Notes: generated by a model not told the origin, from the sequence alone. A stretch of DNA of 64,000 bases from Beijerinckiaceae bacterium (GCA_947453155.1 CANGFE010000002.1:26905-90904); one strand, 5' to 3'; shown: positions 46,538-56,495, counted from the first letter of the stretch. Program-made: numbers and translations.

Positions 46538-46915
46538 ATGTCGATCGAGATAAAGCCAGAGCAGGGCCTCGACCTGTTGCACGACATTACGCTCGCTATG
46601 GTGCGCGAGACCAAACCTGACGGGATGGCTGATTTTACGCATCGCCAATTGGCGATTTTGCTCACGGTCTATTTGGAGCGCCCGCCTCATACGGTGCGCG
46701 GCCTTGCGCAGAAACTGGGCGTCACCAAGCCCGTGATCACGCGCGCTCTCGACGCTATGGGCAAGCAAGCCATTATTGCACGCCGCCGTGATGAGATGGA
46801 CATGCGCAATGTCATCATCCAGCGCACAGTGAAGGGCGCGCTTTATGTCGAAAAGCTCGGCGATATGGTGGCGCGCAAGGCAGCAGAGTTGAAAAGCGGA
46901 GACAACGTGGCATGA
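46538..46915 (+). CDS. MarR-family winged-helix regulator
   Basis: The 125-residue protein has a winged helix-turn-helix: FTHRQLAILLTVYLE, recognition region VRGLAQKLGVTKPVITRALDAMG, and a wing with RRRDEMDMRNVII in the place of the usual DRR motif. Short for MarR, lacking part of the dimerisation helices. Ligand and targets unknown. It overlaps the next gene by ATGA and starts 27 bp after the aminopeptidase. Confidence 0.85.
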   Translation: MSIEIKPEQGLDLLHDITLAMVRETKPDGMADFTHRQLAILLTVYLERPPHTVRGLAQKLGVTKPVITRALDAMGKQAIIARRRDEMDMRNVIIQRTVKGALYVEKLGDMVARKAAELKSGDNVA

Positions 46916-47754
46916 GCGATTTCGACCGTCGCCGCACACCCGCCCGCGAAGATCTGGCGGCGCTTCATCTCAAAGGGTTTGTTCCGGCCAAACATTATAT
47001 CGAAGGTCGCTCCATGCGCGTCATTGACGAAGTGATCGCATTGCGCGCGCGCCCCGAAGCCGATTGCAGCCTTGATACGCAAGTGCTGCACGGCGAAGAA
47101 GTCATGGTCTATGATATTGATGAAGGCTGGGCCTGGGGCCAGCTCGTCAGCGATGGCTATGTTGGCTATATGCCAGCCGACTCCTTGCACAAGACACCGC
47201 TCACACCCACTCACCACGTACATGTGCCGCGCACTTTTCTCTATGCCGCGCCCAATATGAAAACCCCGCCAGTGGGGGCGTTGCCGATGGGCGCCAAAGT
47301 CGAAGTGCGCGCCCCGCGTGATGCTTTTTTGCAGGTGACAAGCGGGCTTTTCATCTGGGCGTCGCATCTGGCACAGCTGGATGAAATGCGTGCTGATTGG
47401 GTTTCGACAGCGGAATCTTTTCTCGGCATGCCTTATCTCTGGGGCGGTAAAACATGCCTCGGGCTTGATTGTTCGGGCCTTGTTCAAATTGCCTTGCAAG
47501 CTGCAGGCATCGCTGCACCGCGCGATACAGATATGATGCAAGCCGAATTAGGCACGGCTGTGCCCGAGGGCGCACCTTTGCGGCGTGGAGATCTGGTCTT
47601 TTGGAAAGGCCATGTCGGTATCTTGCAAGATGCGCATCGCCTGCTGCATGCCAATGGCCATCACATGCAAGTCGTTTCGGAATCCTTCGCCGAAGCACGC
47701 CAGCGGATTTCTGAAAAATCTTATGGCGAGATTGTTGCAATCAAGCGGCTTTAG
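46912..47754 (+). CDS. NlpC/P60 family peptidase with SH3 domains
   Basis: Probable cell-wall peptide hydrolase (gamma-D-Glu-diaminopimelate type) acting on muropeptides. The 280-residue protein has two SH3b-like domains (about 30-165) and a C-terminal NlpC/P60 domain with C187 in LDCSGLVQ, H234 in KGHVGIL and a third polar residue at LLHANGHH. No signal peptide is visible, suggesting recycling of imported wall peptides alongside the aminopeptidase. Confidence 0.9.
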   Translation: MSDFDRRRTPAREDLAALHLKGFVPAKHYIEGRSMRVIDEVIALRARPEADCSLDTQVLHGEEVMVYDIDEGWAWGQLVSDGYVGYMPADSLHKTPLTPTHHVHVPRTFLYAAPNMKTPPVGALPMGAKVEVRAPRDAFLQVTSGLFIWASHLAQLDEMRADWVSTAESFLGMPYLWGGKTCLGLDCSGLVQIALQAAGIAAPRDTDMMQAELGTAVPEGAPLRRGDLVFWKGHVGILQDAHRLLHANGHHMQVVSESFAEARQRISEKSYGEIVAIKRL

Positions 47755-49073
47755 GGAACAAGCCTGTTTATCACCACAGGTGAGGAATTGATCGGCTGTG
47801 CGCCGATCGTCACGGCTTCCGCCATCAATCCCGCAGCCCAGCTGGCCGCCTCCGGTGTGGCAGCGTGCACATAGGCCAGCGGCTCGCCGCGCGTGACATG
47901 CTGGCCGATTTCGACCATAGCTGTCAGCCCGACGGAAGCATCAATCTTGTCATCCGCGCGTTGACGCCCGCCGCCAAGCCCCACAATGATGAGGCCGATG
48001 TCGCGGGTCGCCATATGCTGCACATAGCCGCTCGCGCGCGCAGGCACCGGCACATTGACAGGTGCACGCGGCAGATGTGCGGCAGGGCGCTCCAAAAGAT
48101 CAGCGGGGCCACCAAGCAAATGCACCATGCGCGCAAAAGATTCGGCTGCGTGCCCGCTTGCAAGAGCTTCCGCAATCATCGCATGGCCTTCGGCGCGATT
48201 GGCGGCGAGCTTGCCAATGGTGAGCATTTCGCCACCTAGCGCGCAGACAATTTCCTGCATGCGCGGCTCGCGCCGGGTACCGGTGAGATGGGCGATGGCA
48301 TGGCTCACTTCGAGGGCATTGCCAACCGCACTTGCGAGCGGTTGATCCATATCTGTGATCAGCGCATGTGTTGGTAATCCAGCCGCGGCAGCGACTGAGA
48401 CAAGTGATTGCGCTAAAATGTGTGCTTGGTTGAGCTCCGGCATGAAAGCACCAGAGCCGGTCTTTACATCCATCACCAGCCCGTTGAGGCCAGCGGCCAA
48501 TTTCTTCGACAGAATCGACGCGGTGATGAGCGGCACAGATTCCACGGTCGCCGTGACGTCGCGAATGGCATAGAGACGCCGATCAGCCGGCGCGAGATCA
48601 TCGGTCTGGCCAATGATGGCGCAGCCTGCATCGCGCACAGCGCGCGCAAGGCGCGAGAGATCAGGCGTGGTGCAATAGCCCGGGATTGCATCCAACTTGT
48701 CGAGCGTGCCGCCTGTGTGGCCGAGGCCGCGTCCCGAAATCATCGGTACAAAACCGCCGCAGGCCGCGACAGCAGGCGCCAGAATGAGGCTCACATTATC
48801 GCCAATGCCGCCGGTTGAATGTTTGTCGAGCACAGGCCCACCCAAAAATTCACCGCTCCAATCCAGCACGCGCCCCGAGCTCGTCATGGCGCGCGTCAGT
48901 GCTGCACATTCTTGCGCGCGCATGCCTTGAAAAAAGACCGCCATGGCAAAGGCTGCCGCCTGACCATCGCTGATGCGATGATGGGTCAGCGCATCAATAA
49001 AAAATTCAATCTCGTCGCTGGAGAGCGTTTCGCCATCGCGTTTCCTGCGGATGATTTCTTGCGGCAGGAACAT
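47751..49073 (-). CDS. deoA: Thymidine phosphorylase
   Basis: Cleaves thymidine and deoxyuridine to the base plus deoxyribose 1-phosphate. The 440-residue protein matches DeoA: EIIRRKRDGETLSSDEI at the start, the glycine-rich phosphate loop DKHSTGGIGDNVSLILAP, and VMDVKTGSGAFM. It is the last gene of the minus-strand run cdd-punA-deoC-deoA and overlaps the nlpC stop by 4 bp. Confidence 0.95.
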   Translation of the reverse strand: MFLPQEIIRRKRDGETLSSDEIEFFIDALTHHRISDGQAAAFAMAVFFQGMRAQECAALTRAMTSSGRVLDWSGEFLGGPVLDKHSTGGIGDNVSLILAPAVAACGGFVPMISGRGLGHTGGTLDKLDAIPGYCTTPDLSRLARAVRDAGCAIIGQTDDLAPADRRLYAIRDVTATVESVPLITASILSKKLAAGLNGLVMDVKTGSGAFMPELNQAHILAQSLVSVAAAAGLPTHALITDMDQPLASAVGNALEVSHAIAHLTGTRREPRMQEIVCALGGEMLTIGKLAANRAEGHAMIAEALASGHAAESFARMVHLLGGPADLLERPAAHLPRAPVNVPVPARASGYVQHMATRDIGLIIVGLGGGRQRADDKIDASVGLTAMVEIGQHVTRGEPLAYVHAATPEAASWAAGLMAEAVTIGAQPINSSPVVINRLVP

Positions 49074-49085
49074 GAAAAATCCCTC

Positions 49086-49811
49086 TTAAAAATGCTGCAG
49101 CAAAGTATCGAGCAAACCGCTCGCGCCGTAACGAAAATGCTCGGGTGTCGCCCAGCCTGCACCCATGATCTCTTCAGCAAGATCAAAATAAAGACGCGCT
49201 TGCTCAAATGTGCGCAAGCCACCCGATGCTTTGAAGCCAAAATTCTGGCCGCTGAATTGAATTTCTTCCAGCATGAAACGCGCAGCTTCTGGCGTGGCTG
49301 AAATCGCAATCTTGCCGGTCGAGGTTTTCAAAAAATCCGCGCCTTCCGACAGAGCGAGCCGCGAGGCGGCGCGAATGGCTTTTTCTTCGCCCAAGGCACC
49401 TGTTTCCAGAATGACTTTGAGATGAGCCTTTTCGCAGGCTTTGCGCACAGCGCGGATCATCTGGGCTGCATCGCTTTCGCGCCCGTCGAGACAAGCCTGC
49501 CAGGGCAGAACCAGATCGATTTCGTCTGCCCCCTCGTGCACGGCGCGTGTCGTCTCCTCGCAAGTCGTATGGATGTCTTCGCCACCGTGGGGAAAATTGA
49601 CGACGGTCGCGACTTTGATCGATGACCTTTGCAAGGCGCGATGCGTTTGCGCCACAAAGCGGGGCCAGATGCAGAGCGCTGCAACAGCCACCGGCAGGTC
49701 GAGTGCGCGTTGTGCGAGGGCCGCCGCTTGCTCGGCATTTGCATCATCTGACAGATCGGTCAGATCAACGCAGCGCACGGCGTGGCGGGCAAAGGCGTGT
49801 TGGTCCATCAT
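49086..49811 (-). CDS. deoC: Deoxyribose-phosphate aldolase
   Basis: Splits deoxyribose 5-phosphate into acetaldehyde and glyceraldehyde 3-phosphate. The 241-residue TIM-barrel protein has D99 (EIDLVLP), Schiff-base K162 in DFLKTSTG and K194 in FGFKASGG. It starts by ATGA overlap with punA and is followed by deoA after 12 bp. Confidence 0.95.
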   Translation of the reverse strand: MMDQHAFARHAVRCVDLTDLSDDANAEQAAALAQRALDLPVAVAALCIWPRFVAQTHRALQRSSIKVATVVNFPHGGEDIHTTCEETTRAVHEGADEIDLVLPWQACLDGRESDAAQMIRAVRKACEKAHLKVILETGALGEEKAIRAASRLALSEGADFLKTSTGKIAISATPEAARFMLEEIQFSGQNFGFKASGGLRTFEQARLYFDLAEEIMGAGWATPEHFRYGASGLLDTLLQHF

Positions 49812-50593
49812 GAGGCCTGCGCAAGAAAGTGAGATAAAACACGGGTCACATCATCAGCGGCTTGTTCTGCGACCCGTTTGGTTTCGTCATGTGTGGGATT
49901 GCCGCCGGCAAGTCCGGCCGCAAAATTCGTGACAATGGCAAGAGCCGCCACAGGCAGTCCGAAGAAGCGCGCCAAGATCACTTCTGGTACGGTCGACATG
50001 CCGACAAGATCAGCGCCTATTTTCTGCGCCATGCGAATTTCTGCGGGTGTTTCGAAGGATGGTCCGGAAAACCACATGTAGACACCGCTGTGCATATCAA
50101 TCTGCGTTGCTTGGGCTGCTTGCTTCAGCGCGTGGCGCAGGCCCGCATCATAAGCATCGACCATTGGCACAAAGCGGCGGTCGCCTGTCTCACCGATCAG
50201 CGGATTGAGTCCTGAGAAATTGATATGATCTTCAATCTGCACGATTGAGCCGGGTGGTATATGCGCGCGGGTTGAGCCTGCTGCACAGGTAAGAATGAGA
50301 CTTTGCGCACCACATTGCGCCAAAGCGCCAATGGCGCCTTTCATGGCAGCAGCGTCACCCTTTTCATAAGCATGCGCACGGCCCAGCAAGAAGGCATCAT
50401 ATCCATCGCCGTGTCTGCGCAGAACCAATTGTCCTGCATGGCCTGATACGTGTAGTAGCGGAAAATCGGCAATCTCTGCATAAGGAATGATACGATCATC
50501 CGCTTGAACTTGCGCCACACGCGACAGCCCTGTGCCCAGCACAATGGCGTGTCGCAGCTTTGTGCCGCCCAGATGATCTTTCAGGCTTTTCAT
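49808..50593 (-). CDS. punA: Purine nucleoside phosphorylase
   Basis: Phosphorolyses purine nucleosides to base and (deoxy)ribose 1-phosphate. The 261-residue protein belongs to the trimeric PNP/MTAP family: IVLGTGLS, HVSGHAGQLV, the ribose/base region SGVYMWFSGPSFETPAEIRM and GMSTVPEVILARFFGLPV. Preference for guanosine/inosine versus xanthosine cannot be read. Overlaps both neighbours by ATGA. Confidence 0.92.
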   Translation of the reverse strand: MKSLKDHLGGTKLRHAIVLGTGLSRVAQVQADDRIIPYAEIADFPLLHVSGHAGQLVLRRHGDGYDAFLLGRAHAYEKGDAAAMKGAIGALAQCGAQSLILTCAAGSTRAHIPPGSIVQIEDHINFSGLNPLIGETGDRRFVPMVDAYDAGLRHALKQAAQATQIDMHSGVYMWFSGPSFETPAEIRMAQKIGADLVGMSTVPEVILARFFGLPVAALAIVTNFAAGLAGGNPTHDETKRVAEQAADDVTRVLSHFLAQAS

Positions 50594-51000
50594 GAGCGTT
50601 CAGGCAAAGCGTCGGGCCCGAACGAGTCTGGCAACAGATCAGCAAATGTAAAATGCTGACGCGCCCCCGCCAAATTGCCAGCGTGTATCTGCGTGCTGCT
50701 GGAAGCAAATTCGCGGATGCGTTGGCGGCAGGCGCCGCAAGGTGTCACGGGCCGTGGGCTACCCGCCACAACAGCCAGCGCTTCAATCTTGCGTGCACCG
50801 CCTGCAATCATCGCAGCAATGGCCGCTTGTTCCGCGCAGGTGCCCGAGGGGTAGGCGGCATTCTCGACATTGCAGCCGACATAAATACGCCCGTCCTCCG
50901 CGCGCAGAGCCGCGCCCACGGCAAAGCCCGAATAGGGCGCATGGGCCTGTTGGCGCACTTGGGCAGCGGCATCAAAAAGCGCACTTACGCTGTCATTCAT
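50590..51000 (-). CDS. cdd: Cytidine deaminase
   Basis: Deaminates cytidine and deoxycytidine to uridine forms. I start at ATG 51000 (MNDSVSALFDAAAQV); 20 upstream codons lack homology. The 136-residue protein has substrate residues in GCNVENAAYPSG, the catalytic C55-A-E57 and the zinc ligands C88 and C91 in TPCGACRQ. It is the first gene of the nucleoside run. Confidence 0.95.
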   Translation of the reverse strand: MNDSVSALFDAAAQVRQQAHAPYSGFAVGAALRAEDGRIYVGCNVENAAYPSGTCAEQAAIAAMIAGGARKIEALAVVAGSPRPVTPCGACRQRIREFASSSTQIHAGNLAGARQHFTFADLLPDSFGPDALPERS

Positions 51001-51116
51001 CAGGAGCCTCGAATTCACTTCTCGTATGCGTAGAATGCCAGCCTTGGCGCGATCCGCCAATTGCCTTCTTGCGCCAGCATGTCACACTACAGACCTCTTC
51101 GGCATGGAGCAGGCGC

Positions 51117-51932
51117 ATGGCTTTCCCGCTGATCAGGTTGTTTGGCCTAGCGTGTCTTGCATGGACCCTTTTTGCAAACCCAGCTGCGGCGCGCAATGGC
51201 GCGACGGAGGTGGATGTTGAGCTCGTTTTTGCGGTCGACATCTCCTATTCCATGGATACGACCGAGCAGCGTTTGCAAAGGCAAGGCTATGTCGAGGCTT
51301 TGCGGTCTGAGCAATTTCTCAATGCGCTCAAATCCGGCACAGCAGGGCGCATTGCTGTGGTCTACATGCAATGGGCTTCTGAAACCGACCAAGACGTGCT
51401 GGTGCCCTGGACGGTCATTGACGGGCCTGACAGCGCCAGCGCCTTTGCGGATGCGCTGATCAACGCGCCCTATCGGCGTGCGCAGCGCACATCGATCTCG
51501 GGCGCCATTGATGGCGCGATGAAGCTTTTCGACGACAATGGTTTTGCCTCAGGCCGTCAGGTGATCGATGTGTCGGGCGATGGCCCCAACAATAGCGGGC
51601 GCCCCGTGACGGCGGCGCGCGACGATGCTCTGGCACAGGGCGTGACGATCAATGGTCTGCCGCTGGTGGGCATCCGCTCCTACATCAGCCCGGCTGATAT
51701 CGCTGAGTTGGACATTTATTACGAGGATTGTGTGATCGGCGGTTTTGACGCCTTTATGGTGCCAATCCGCGACACGCGCTCCTTTGTGGAGGCCACGCGC
51801 ACCAAATTGGTGCGCGAAATTGCCTCTTTGCCTGCCCCACAGACGCCCCTTGTGCAAGCTGCAGCTTTACGGGAACCCCGTATTTCCTGCATGATCGGGG
51901 AAAGTTTGTGGCGTAACAGGTGGGGCAATTGA
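51117..51932 (+). CDS. DUF1194 von Willebrand A-like secreted protein
   Basis: Function unknown. The 271-residue product has a signal peptide (about 1-26, ending NPAAA) and a VWA-like domain with the MIDAS pattern D41-I-S43-Y-S45 and VIDVSGDGPNNSG, as typical for DUF1194. It is probably periplasmic and metal-binding. Start at 51117 with GGAGCAGG upstream; a long upstream extension in frame is antisense to cdd and not credible. Overlaps ggt. Confidence 0.85.
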   Translation: MAFPLIRLFGLACLAWTLFANPAAARNGATEVDVELVFAVDISYSMDTTEQRLQRQGYVEALRSEQFLNALKSGTAGRIAVVYMQWASETDQDVLVPWTVIDGPDSASAFADALINAPYRRAQRTSISGAIDGAMKLFDDNGFASGRQVIDVSGDGPNNSGRPVTAARDDALAQGVTINGLPLVGIRSYISPADIAELDIYYEDCVIGGFDAFMVPIRDTRSFVEATRTKLVREIASLPAPQTPLVQAAALREPRISCMIGESLWRNRWGN

Positions 51933-53656
51933 GAGCTTTTATTTATGGTCTGTGCGGCGCCCTGATTTTTGCGCCCATTTCACAAGCCCAAAATGCTGCT
52001 GAGCCGATTGTGGCGGGCTTTGCCCGCACGCAGCCTGTTGTTGCCAAAAACGGCATGGTCGTCGCGCAAGAGGCCATAGCCGCGCGCATTGGCATCGATA
52101 TTCTAAAACGCGGCGGCAATGCGGTGGATGCGGCCGTGGCAACCGGCTTTGCGCTTGCTGTCACTCTGCCGCGCGCCGGCAATCTGGGTGGCGGCGGCTT
52201 TATGCTTGTTCACTTGGCGGCTGAGAAAAAGACCATCGCCATTGATTATCGCGAGACGTCTCCGGCTGCGATGGGCAAAGAAATCTTTCTCGATGCATCG
52301 GGTAAATTCGTTCCTGCCAAATCGCAGTCGAGCGGGCTTGGTGTCGGCGTGCCGGGCACAGTCGCTGGACTTTATCTGGCGTGGGAAAAATACGGCTCTG
52401 GCAAGCTTGAATTTGCCGATCTCGTTCGCCCCGCAATGCTGCTCGCGCGTGACGGCATTCAAGTTGAAGGCGATTTGATTTCCTCGCTTGCGGAAGTGAA
52501 AGATCGACTGGCGCGTTACCCTGCATCGCGCGCCGTTTTCATGCATAAGGATGGCACGCCCCTGCGTGATGGGGATGTGTTGGTGCAACCCGATCTGGCG
52601 ACCACGCTCTACCGGATCGCGCAACGTGGCCCCAAGGGCTTTTACGAGGGTGAGACAGCCGAGCGCATCGTCAATGCCGTGCGCAATGAAGGCGGCATTA
52701 TGGGCACCGACGATTTGCGCGATTACAAAGCGGTTGAGCGAGAAATCGTGCGCGGCAAATATCGGGATCGCGAGATCGTCTCCATGCCGCCGCCCTCATC
52801 AGGTGGTGTCCATGTCGTCCAGATTTTGAACATGCTCGAAGGATTCCCGCTCAATAAATCGGGGCCCAATTCCGCGCAAACGATCCATCTCATGGCCGAA
52901 TCCATGAAGCTCGCTTATGCGGATCGTGAGAAATGGCTGGGTGATCCTGACTTTGTGAAAAACCCGGTTGCTGGCCTCGTCTCGAAAAAATATGCAGATG
53001 AGCTGCGCAAACGCATTTCACCAGATCGCGCGACACCCTCGAAAGACATTAAAGCGGGTGATCCACTCGCTTATGAAAGCGACCAGACCACGCATTATTC
53101 AGTGATGGATTCGCAGGGCAATGCGGTTGCCAATACTTACACGCTGAACTTTTCTTATGGGCTTGGTTTGGTGGCAGCGGGCACTGGTGTTCTGCTCAAC
53201 AATGAGCTGGATGATTTTGCAGCCACGCCCGGCGCGCCCAATGCCTTTGGCCTCATGGGTGGCGATGCGAATGCGCCTGGTTCACGCAAGCGGCCTTTGT
53301 CCTCCATGAGCCCGACCATGGTCTTTCGCAATGGCGAATTGGAATTGGTCACGGGTTCTCCGGGTGGCTCGCGCATCATCACGACCGTCTTGCAAGTCAT
53401 CAGCAATGTCGTCGATCACAATATGAATGTTGCAGAAGCCAGCGAAGCCGCGCGCGTGCATCACCAACTTTATCCGGATGAATTGCGCATTGAGCGCGGC
53501 ATATCTCCCGATACGGTAAAATTGCTGGAGCAAAAGGGCCATGTCGTGCGTGAGCATCGCACCATGGGCTCAACGCAAAGCATTATGCGAGTGAAGGGCG
53601 AGATTCACGGCGCGGCAGATACGCGCCAGATGGGCACGGCAGCTGTCGGCTATTAA
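51920..53656 (+). CDS. ggt: Gamma-glutamyltransferase
   Basis: Periplasmic N-terminal nucleophile hydrolase that cleaves gamma-glutamyl bonds of glutathione. The 578-residue precursor has a signal peptide (to about QAQ at 25), the large-subunit domain and the autocleavage/nucleophile motif TTHYSVMD with T390, then the glycine loop SPGGSRIITTVLQ. Start is GTG 51920 or, perhaps more likely, TTG 51929, which overlaps the DUF1194 stop (TTGA) and has GGTGGGG just before it. Confidence 0.95.
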   Translation: MGQLRAFIYGLCGALIFAPISQAQNAAEPIVAGFARTQPVVAKNGMVVAQEAIAARIGIDILKRGGNAVDAAVATGFALAVTLPRAGNLGGGGFMLVHLAAEKKTIAIDYRETSPAAMGKEIFLDASGKFVPAKSQSSGLGVGVPGTVAGLYLAWEKYGSGKLEFADLVRPAMLLARDGIQVEGDLISSLAEVKDRLARYPASRAVFMHKDGTPLRDGDVLVQPDLATTLYRIAQRGPKGFYEGETAERIVNAVRNEGGIMGTDDLRDYKAVEREIVRGKYRDREIVSMPPPSSGGVHVVQILNMLEGFPLNKSGPNSAQTIHLMAESMKLAYADREKWLGDPDFVKNPVAGLVSKKYADELRKRISPDRATPSKDIKAGDPLAYESDQTTHYSVMDSQGNAVANTYTLNFSYGLGLVAAGTGVLLNNELDDFAATPGAPNAFGLMGGDANAPGSRKRPLSSMSPTMVFRNGELELVTGSPGGSRIITTVLQVISNVVDHNMNVAEASEAARVHHQLYPDELRIERGISPDTVKLLEQKGHVVREHRTMGSTQSIMRVKGEIHGAADTRQMGTAAVGY

Positions 53657-54873
53657 TCCAGCTGCCAAGCTTTTCCAGCGCGCGTGGGTGCGAGTCCCAG
53701 ATGATGGGCGACGCTCGCGCCCATGTCCGCGAAAGTCGCGCGCACACCCAAAGTGCGCGGTGCGATGTCCGGCCCGAAGGCAAGAATCGGCACGTGTTCA
53801 CGCGTGTGATCTGTGCCGCCCCACGTCGGGTCATTGCCGTGATCGGCGGTGAAGACGCACAGATCACCGGGTTTTAATGCTGAAAGCAATTCCGGTATGC
53901 GCGCATCAAAGCGCTCCAGACCAGCGGCATAACCCGCCACATTGCGGCGATGGCCGAAATCCGTGTCGAGATCGACAAAATTGGCGAAGATCAATCCACC
54001 ATCCGGCAGCGTGTGCAGCGCTTCAATGGTCTTGGTGAAAAGGTCCATATCGTGCTGCCCCTTCACCACGCTCCCTGTGCTCCGATGCGCAAAAATATCA
54101 GCAATCTTTCCGATAGAGATAATCGCGCGACCTGCTTGTTGCGCGCAGTCGAAGATAGAGCCATCGGGTGGCGGCAGAGAAAAATCTCTGCGGTAGGGCG
54201 TGCGCTTATAGGTTGACGGGCTATCCCCCAAGAAGGGGCGCGCAATGATGCGCCCAATTTTCAAAGGATCGCAGAGGCGGCGCGCAGCCACGCAAAGCTC
54301 ATAAAGCCGTTCGCGCCCGAAGCTCTCTTCATGCGCGGCAATCTGCAAAACGGAATCAACCGATGTGTAGAGAATGGGTTTTCCGGTGCGCACATGCTCG
54401 TCGCCGAGTTCTTCGAGAATGGCAGTGCCGGATGCATGCACGCGGCCAATGACGCCGGGCAGGTTCCCCTCGCGTACAAGTGCGGCAACGAGATCATCGG
54501 GAATGGCGGGCTCACTTTGTGGAAAATAACCGAAAGCAAAATCGGCTGGGCTGCCAGCGATTTCCCAATGACCGGACGGCGTATCTTTGCCCGGTGAAAT
54601 TTCGCGCGCACATCCATAGGCGCCATGCGGCTGCGTGACGTTGAAGCCCGGTGGCAGTACGCCACCCGATGTCTTGGCCGCCATGCCAAGCCCCAGCGCG
54701 TCCAGATGCGGCATGGCGAGTGGGCCTTCGCGCATCTGCGTGTCGCATTGGCCTTTCGCGCAGGCCTGCGCAATATGAAACAGCGTATCCGCACCCTGAT
54801 CGCCAAAGCTCTGCGCATCCGGCGCATGGCCGACGCCCAGAGAATCGAGCACGAGAATGAGGGCGCGGCTCAT
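53653..54873 (-). CDS. deoB: Phosphopentomutase
   Basis: Converts (deoxy)ribose 1-phosphate to the 5-phosphate, joining PNP/DeoA products to DeoC. The 406-residue alkaline-phosphatase-fold protein starts ALILVLDSLGVGHAPDA with metal-binding D10, and ends with CVFTADHGNDPTWGGTDHTREH metal ligands (in two adjoining stretches). It begins by ATGA overlap with yejF, so it is translated from the yej transcript. Confidence 0.96.
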   Translation of the reverse strand: MSRALILVLDSLGVGHAPDAQSFGDQGADTLFHIAQACAKGQCDTQMREGPLAMPHLDALGLGMAAKTSGGVLPPGFNVTQPHGAYGCAREISPGKDTPSGHWEIAGSPADFAFGYFPQSEPAIPDDLVAALVREGNLPGVIGRVHASGTAILEELGDEHVRTGKPILYTSVDSVLQIAAHEESFGRERLYELCVAARRLCDPLKIGRIIARPFLGDSPSTYKRTPYRRDFSLPPPDGSIFDCAQQAGRAIISIGKIADIFAHRSTGSVVKGQHDMDLFTKTIEALHTLPDGGLIFANFVDLDTDFGHRRNVAGYAAGLERFDARIPELLSALKPGDLCVFTADHGNDPTWGGTDHTREHVPILAFGPDIAPRTLGVRATFADMGASVAHHLGLAPTRAGKAWQLD

Positions 54874-56495
54874 GCGCTTTTTTCTCCATTGACGGTTTCA
54901 ATGGAGAAGGCTGCAGCAAACAGCGCGCGTGTGTAATCCGTTTGAGGGGCGGCGAAGATTTGAGCAGCGGGGCCCGCTTCCACCACTTTGCCTTGGCGCA
55001 TCACAATCAATTCGCTCGCTAAGGCCCGAACAACTTTCAAATCATGCGAGATGAAGAGATAGGCCAGATTGCGCTTTTTCTGGAGGTCGCGCAGCAGATC
55101 GACAATCTGTGCCTGCACGGACATGTCCAGTGCAGATGTTGGCTCGTCAAGCACCACGAATTTCGGGTCAAGCGCCATAGCGCGCGCAATGGCAATGCGC
55201 TGGCGTTGGCCGCCAGAAAATTCATGCGGGTAGCGGTCCATCGCCGCAGGGTCGAGGCCTGTATCAGCCAGCGCTTGCGCCACAATCTCACGCCGTGCGG
55301 CGGCCGAGAGATCGGGCTTTTGGATCAGCAAGCCTTCTTCGACAATATCAGCCACCGACATGCGCGGTGACAGCGAGCCATAGGGGTCTTGAAAGACAAT
55401 CTGCATATCGCGGCGCAGTGGGCGCATATGTTTGGAATCGAGCCCGTCAATGCGCGAACCCAGATAAGCAATCGGCCCTTCTGAGCGAATGAGACGCAAG
55501 AGCGCGAGGCCCAGCGTTGTCTTGCCGGAGCCCGATTCCCCCACCGCGCCCACCGTCTCGCCCTCGCGCACGGTGAGCGAAATGCCGTCGACAGCTTTCA
55601 CATGGCCAATGGTCTTGCGCATGAAGCCGCGTTTGATCGGAAACCAAACGCGAATGTTTTCACCCGTCAGCACTGGCTTAGCATCCGGGTTGGCGGGGGC
55701 CGGCAGGCCTTTGGGTTCTGCTGCCAGAAGAGCTTTTGTGTAGGCGTGTTGTGGATCGCTGAAGACTTTTTCAACGGGGCCTGCTTCGACAATGCGGCCC
55801 TTTTGCATAACGCAAACATCATCGGCGATTTTGCGGACAATTCCGAGATCATGCGTGATGAAGAGCATGGCCATGCCCATTTTGGCTTGCAGCTCTTTCA
55901 GCAGTTTCAAAATCTGCGCTTGCACTGTGACATCCAGCGCGGTGGTCGGCTCATCGGCAATGAAGAGATCAGGTCTATTGGCAAGCGCCATGGCAATCAT
56001 CACGCGCTGGCGCTGGCCGCCCGAGAGCTGGTGCGGATAGGCCGAGAGGCGCGTGGCGGGATCAGGAATGCCGACTTCCTCGAGCAATTCAATCACACGT
56101 GCGCGCAGCTTGTCTTCGCCACGCATGCCGTGAAGGGCGAGGATTTCGCCGATCTGTTTTTCAATCGTGTGCAGCGGATTGAGCGAGGTCATGGGCTCTT
56201 GAAAGACCATAGTGATTTCATTGCCACGCACTTCGCGCAATTTGTCGTCACTGGCTTGCAGAAGATCATCGCCCTTGAAGAATATATGTCCTGACGGATA
56301 AGTCGCGGACGTGCTCCCGAGCAGTTTCACAATCGACAAAGCGGTGATCGATTTACCGGAGCCCGATTCCCCGACAAGCGCCAAAGTGCGCCCACGCTGC
56401 AAATCAAACGACACATGATCGACCGCCAATGTCTCGCGCCCGCCTTGATGGAAGGCGATGGAGAGATCACAAACAGAAAGAAGCGGCGCGCTCAT
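54870..56495 (-). CDS. yejF: Peptide/microcin C ABC importer, fused ATPases YejF
   Basis: A single polypeptide with two ATP-binding domains energising YejABEF. The 541-residue protein has Walker A GESGSGKS near 40-47 and GESGSGKTT near 320-328, two signatures LSGGQRQR and FSGGQRQR, and two Walker B segments ([24 protein letters not shown]). It overlaps yejE and deoB by ATGA. Confidence 0.94.
   Translation of the reverse strand: MSAPLLSVCDLSIAFHQGGRETLAVDHVSFDLQRGRTLALVGESGSGKSITALSIVKLLGSTSATYPSGHIFFKGDDLLQASDDKLREVRGNEITMVFQEPMTSLNPLHTIEKQIGEILALHGMRGEDKLRARVIELLEEVGIPDPATRLSAYPHQLSGGQRQRVMIAMALANRPDLFIADEPTTALDVTVQAQILKLLKELQAKMGMAMLFITHDLGIVRKIADDVCVMQKGRIVEAGPVEKVFSDPQHAYTKALLAAEPKGLPAPANPDAKPVLTGENIRVWFPIKRGFMRKTIGHVKAVDGISLTVREGETVGAVGESGSGKTTLGLALLRLIRSEGPIAYLGSRIDGLDSKHMRPLRRDMQIVFQDPYGSLSPRMSVADIVEEGLLIQKPDLSAAARREIVAQALADTGLDPAAMDRYPHEFSGGQRQRIAIARAMALDPKFVVLDEPTSALDMSVQAQIVDLLRDLQKKRNLAYLFISHDLKVVRALASELIVMRQGKVVEAGPAAQIFAAPQTDYTRALFAAAFSIETVNGEKSA

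Noticed and set aside
45611..46939. A 442-codon minus-strand frame opposite the aminopeptidase and marR
   Set aside because: Antisense to clear genes with correct catalytic motifs; composition rich in His/Arg/Cys as typical for shadows.
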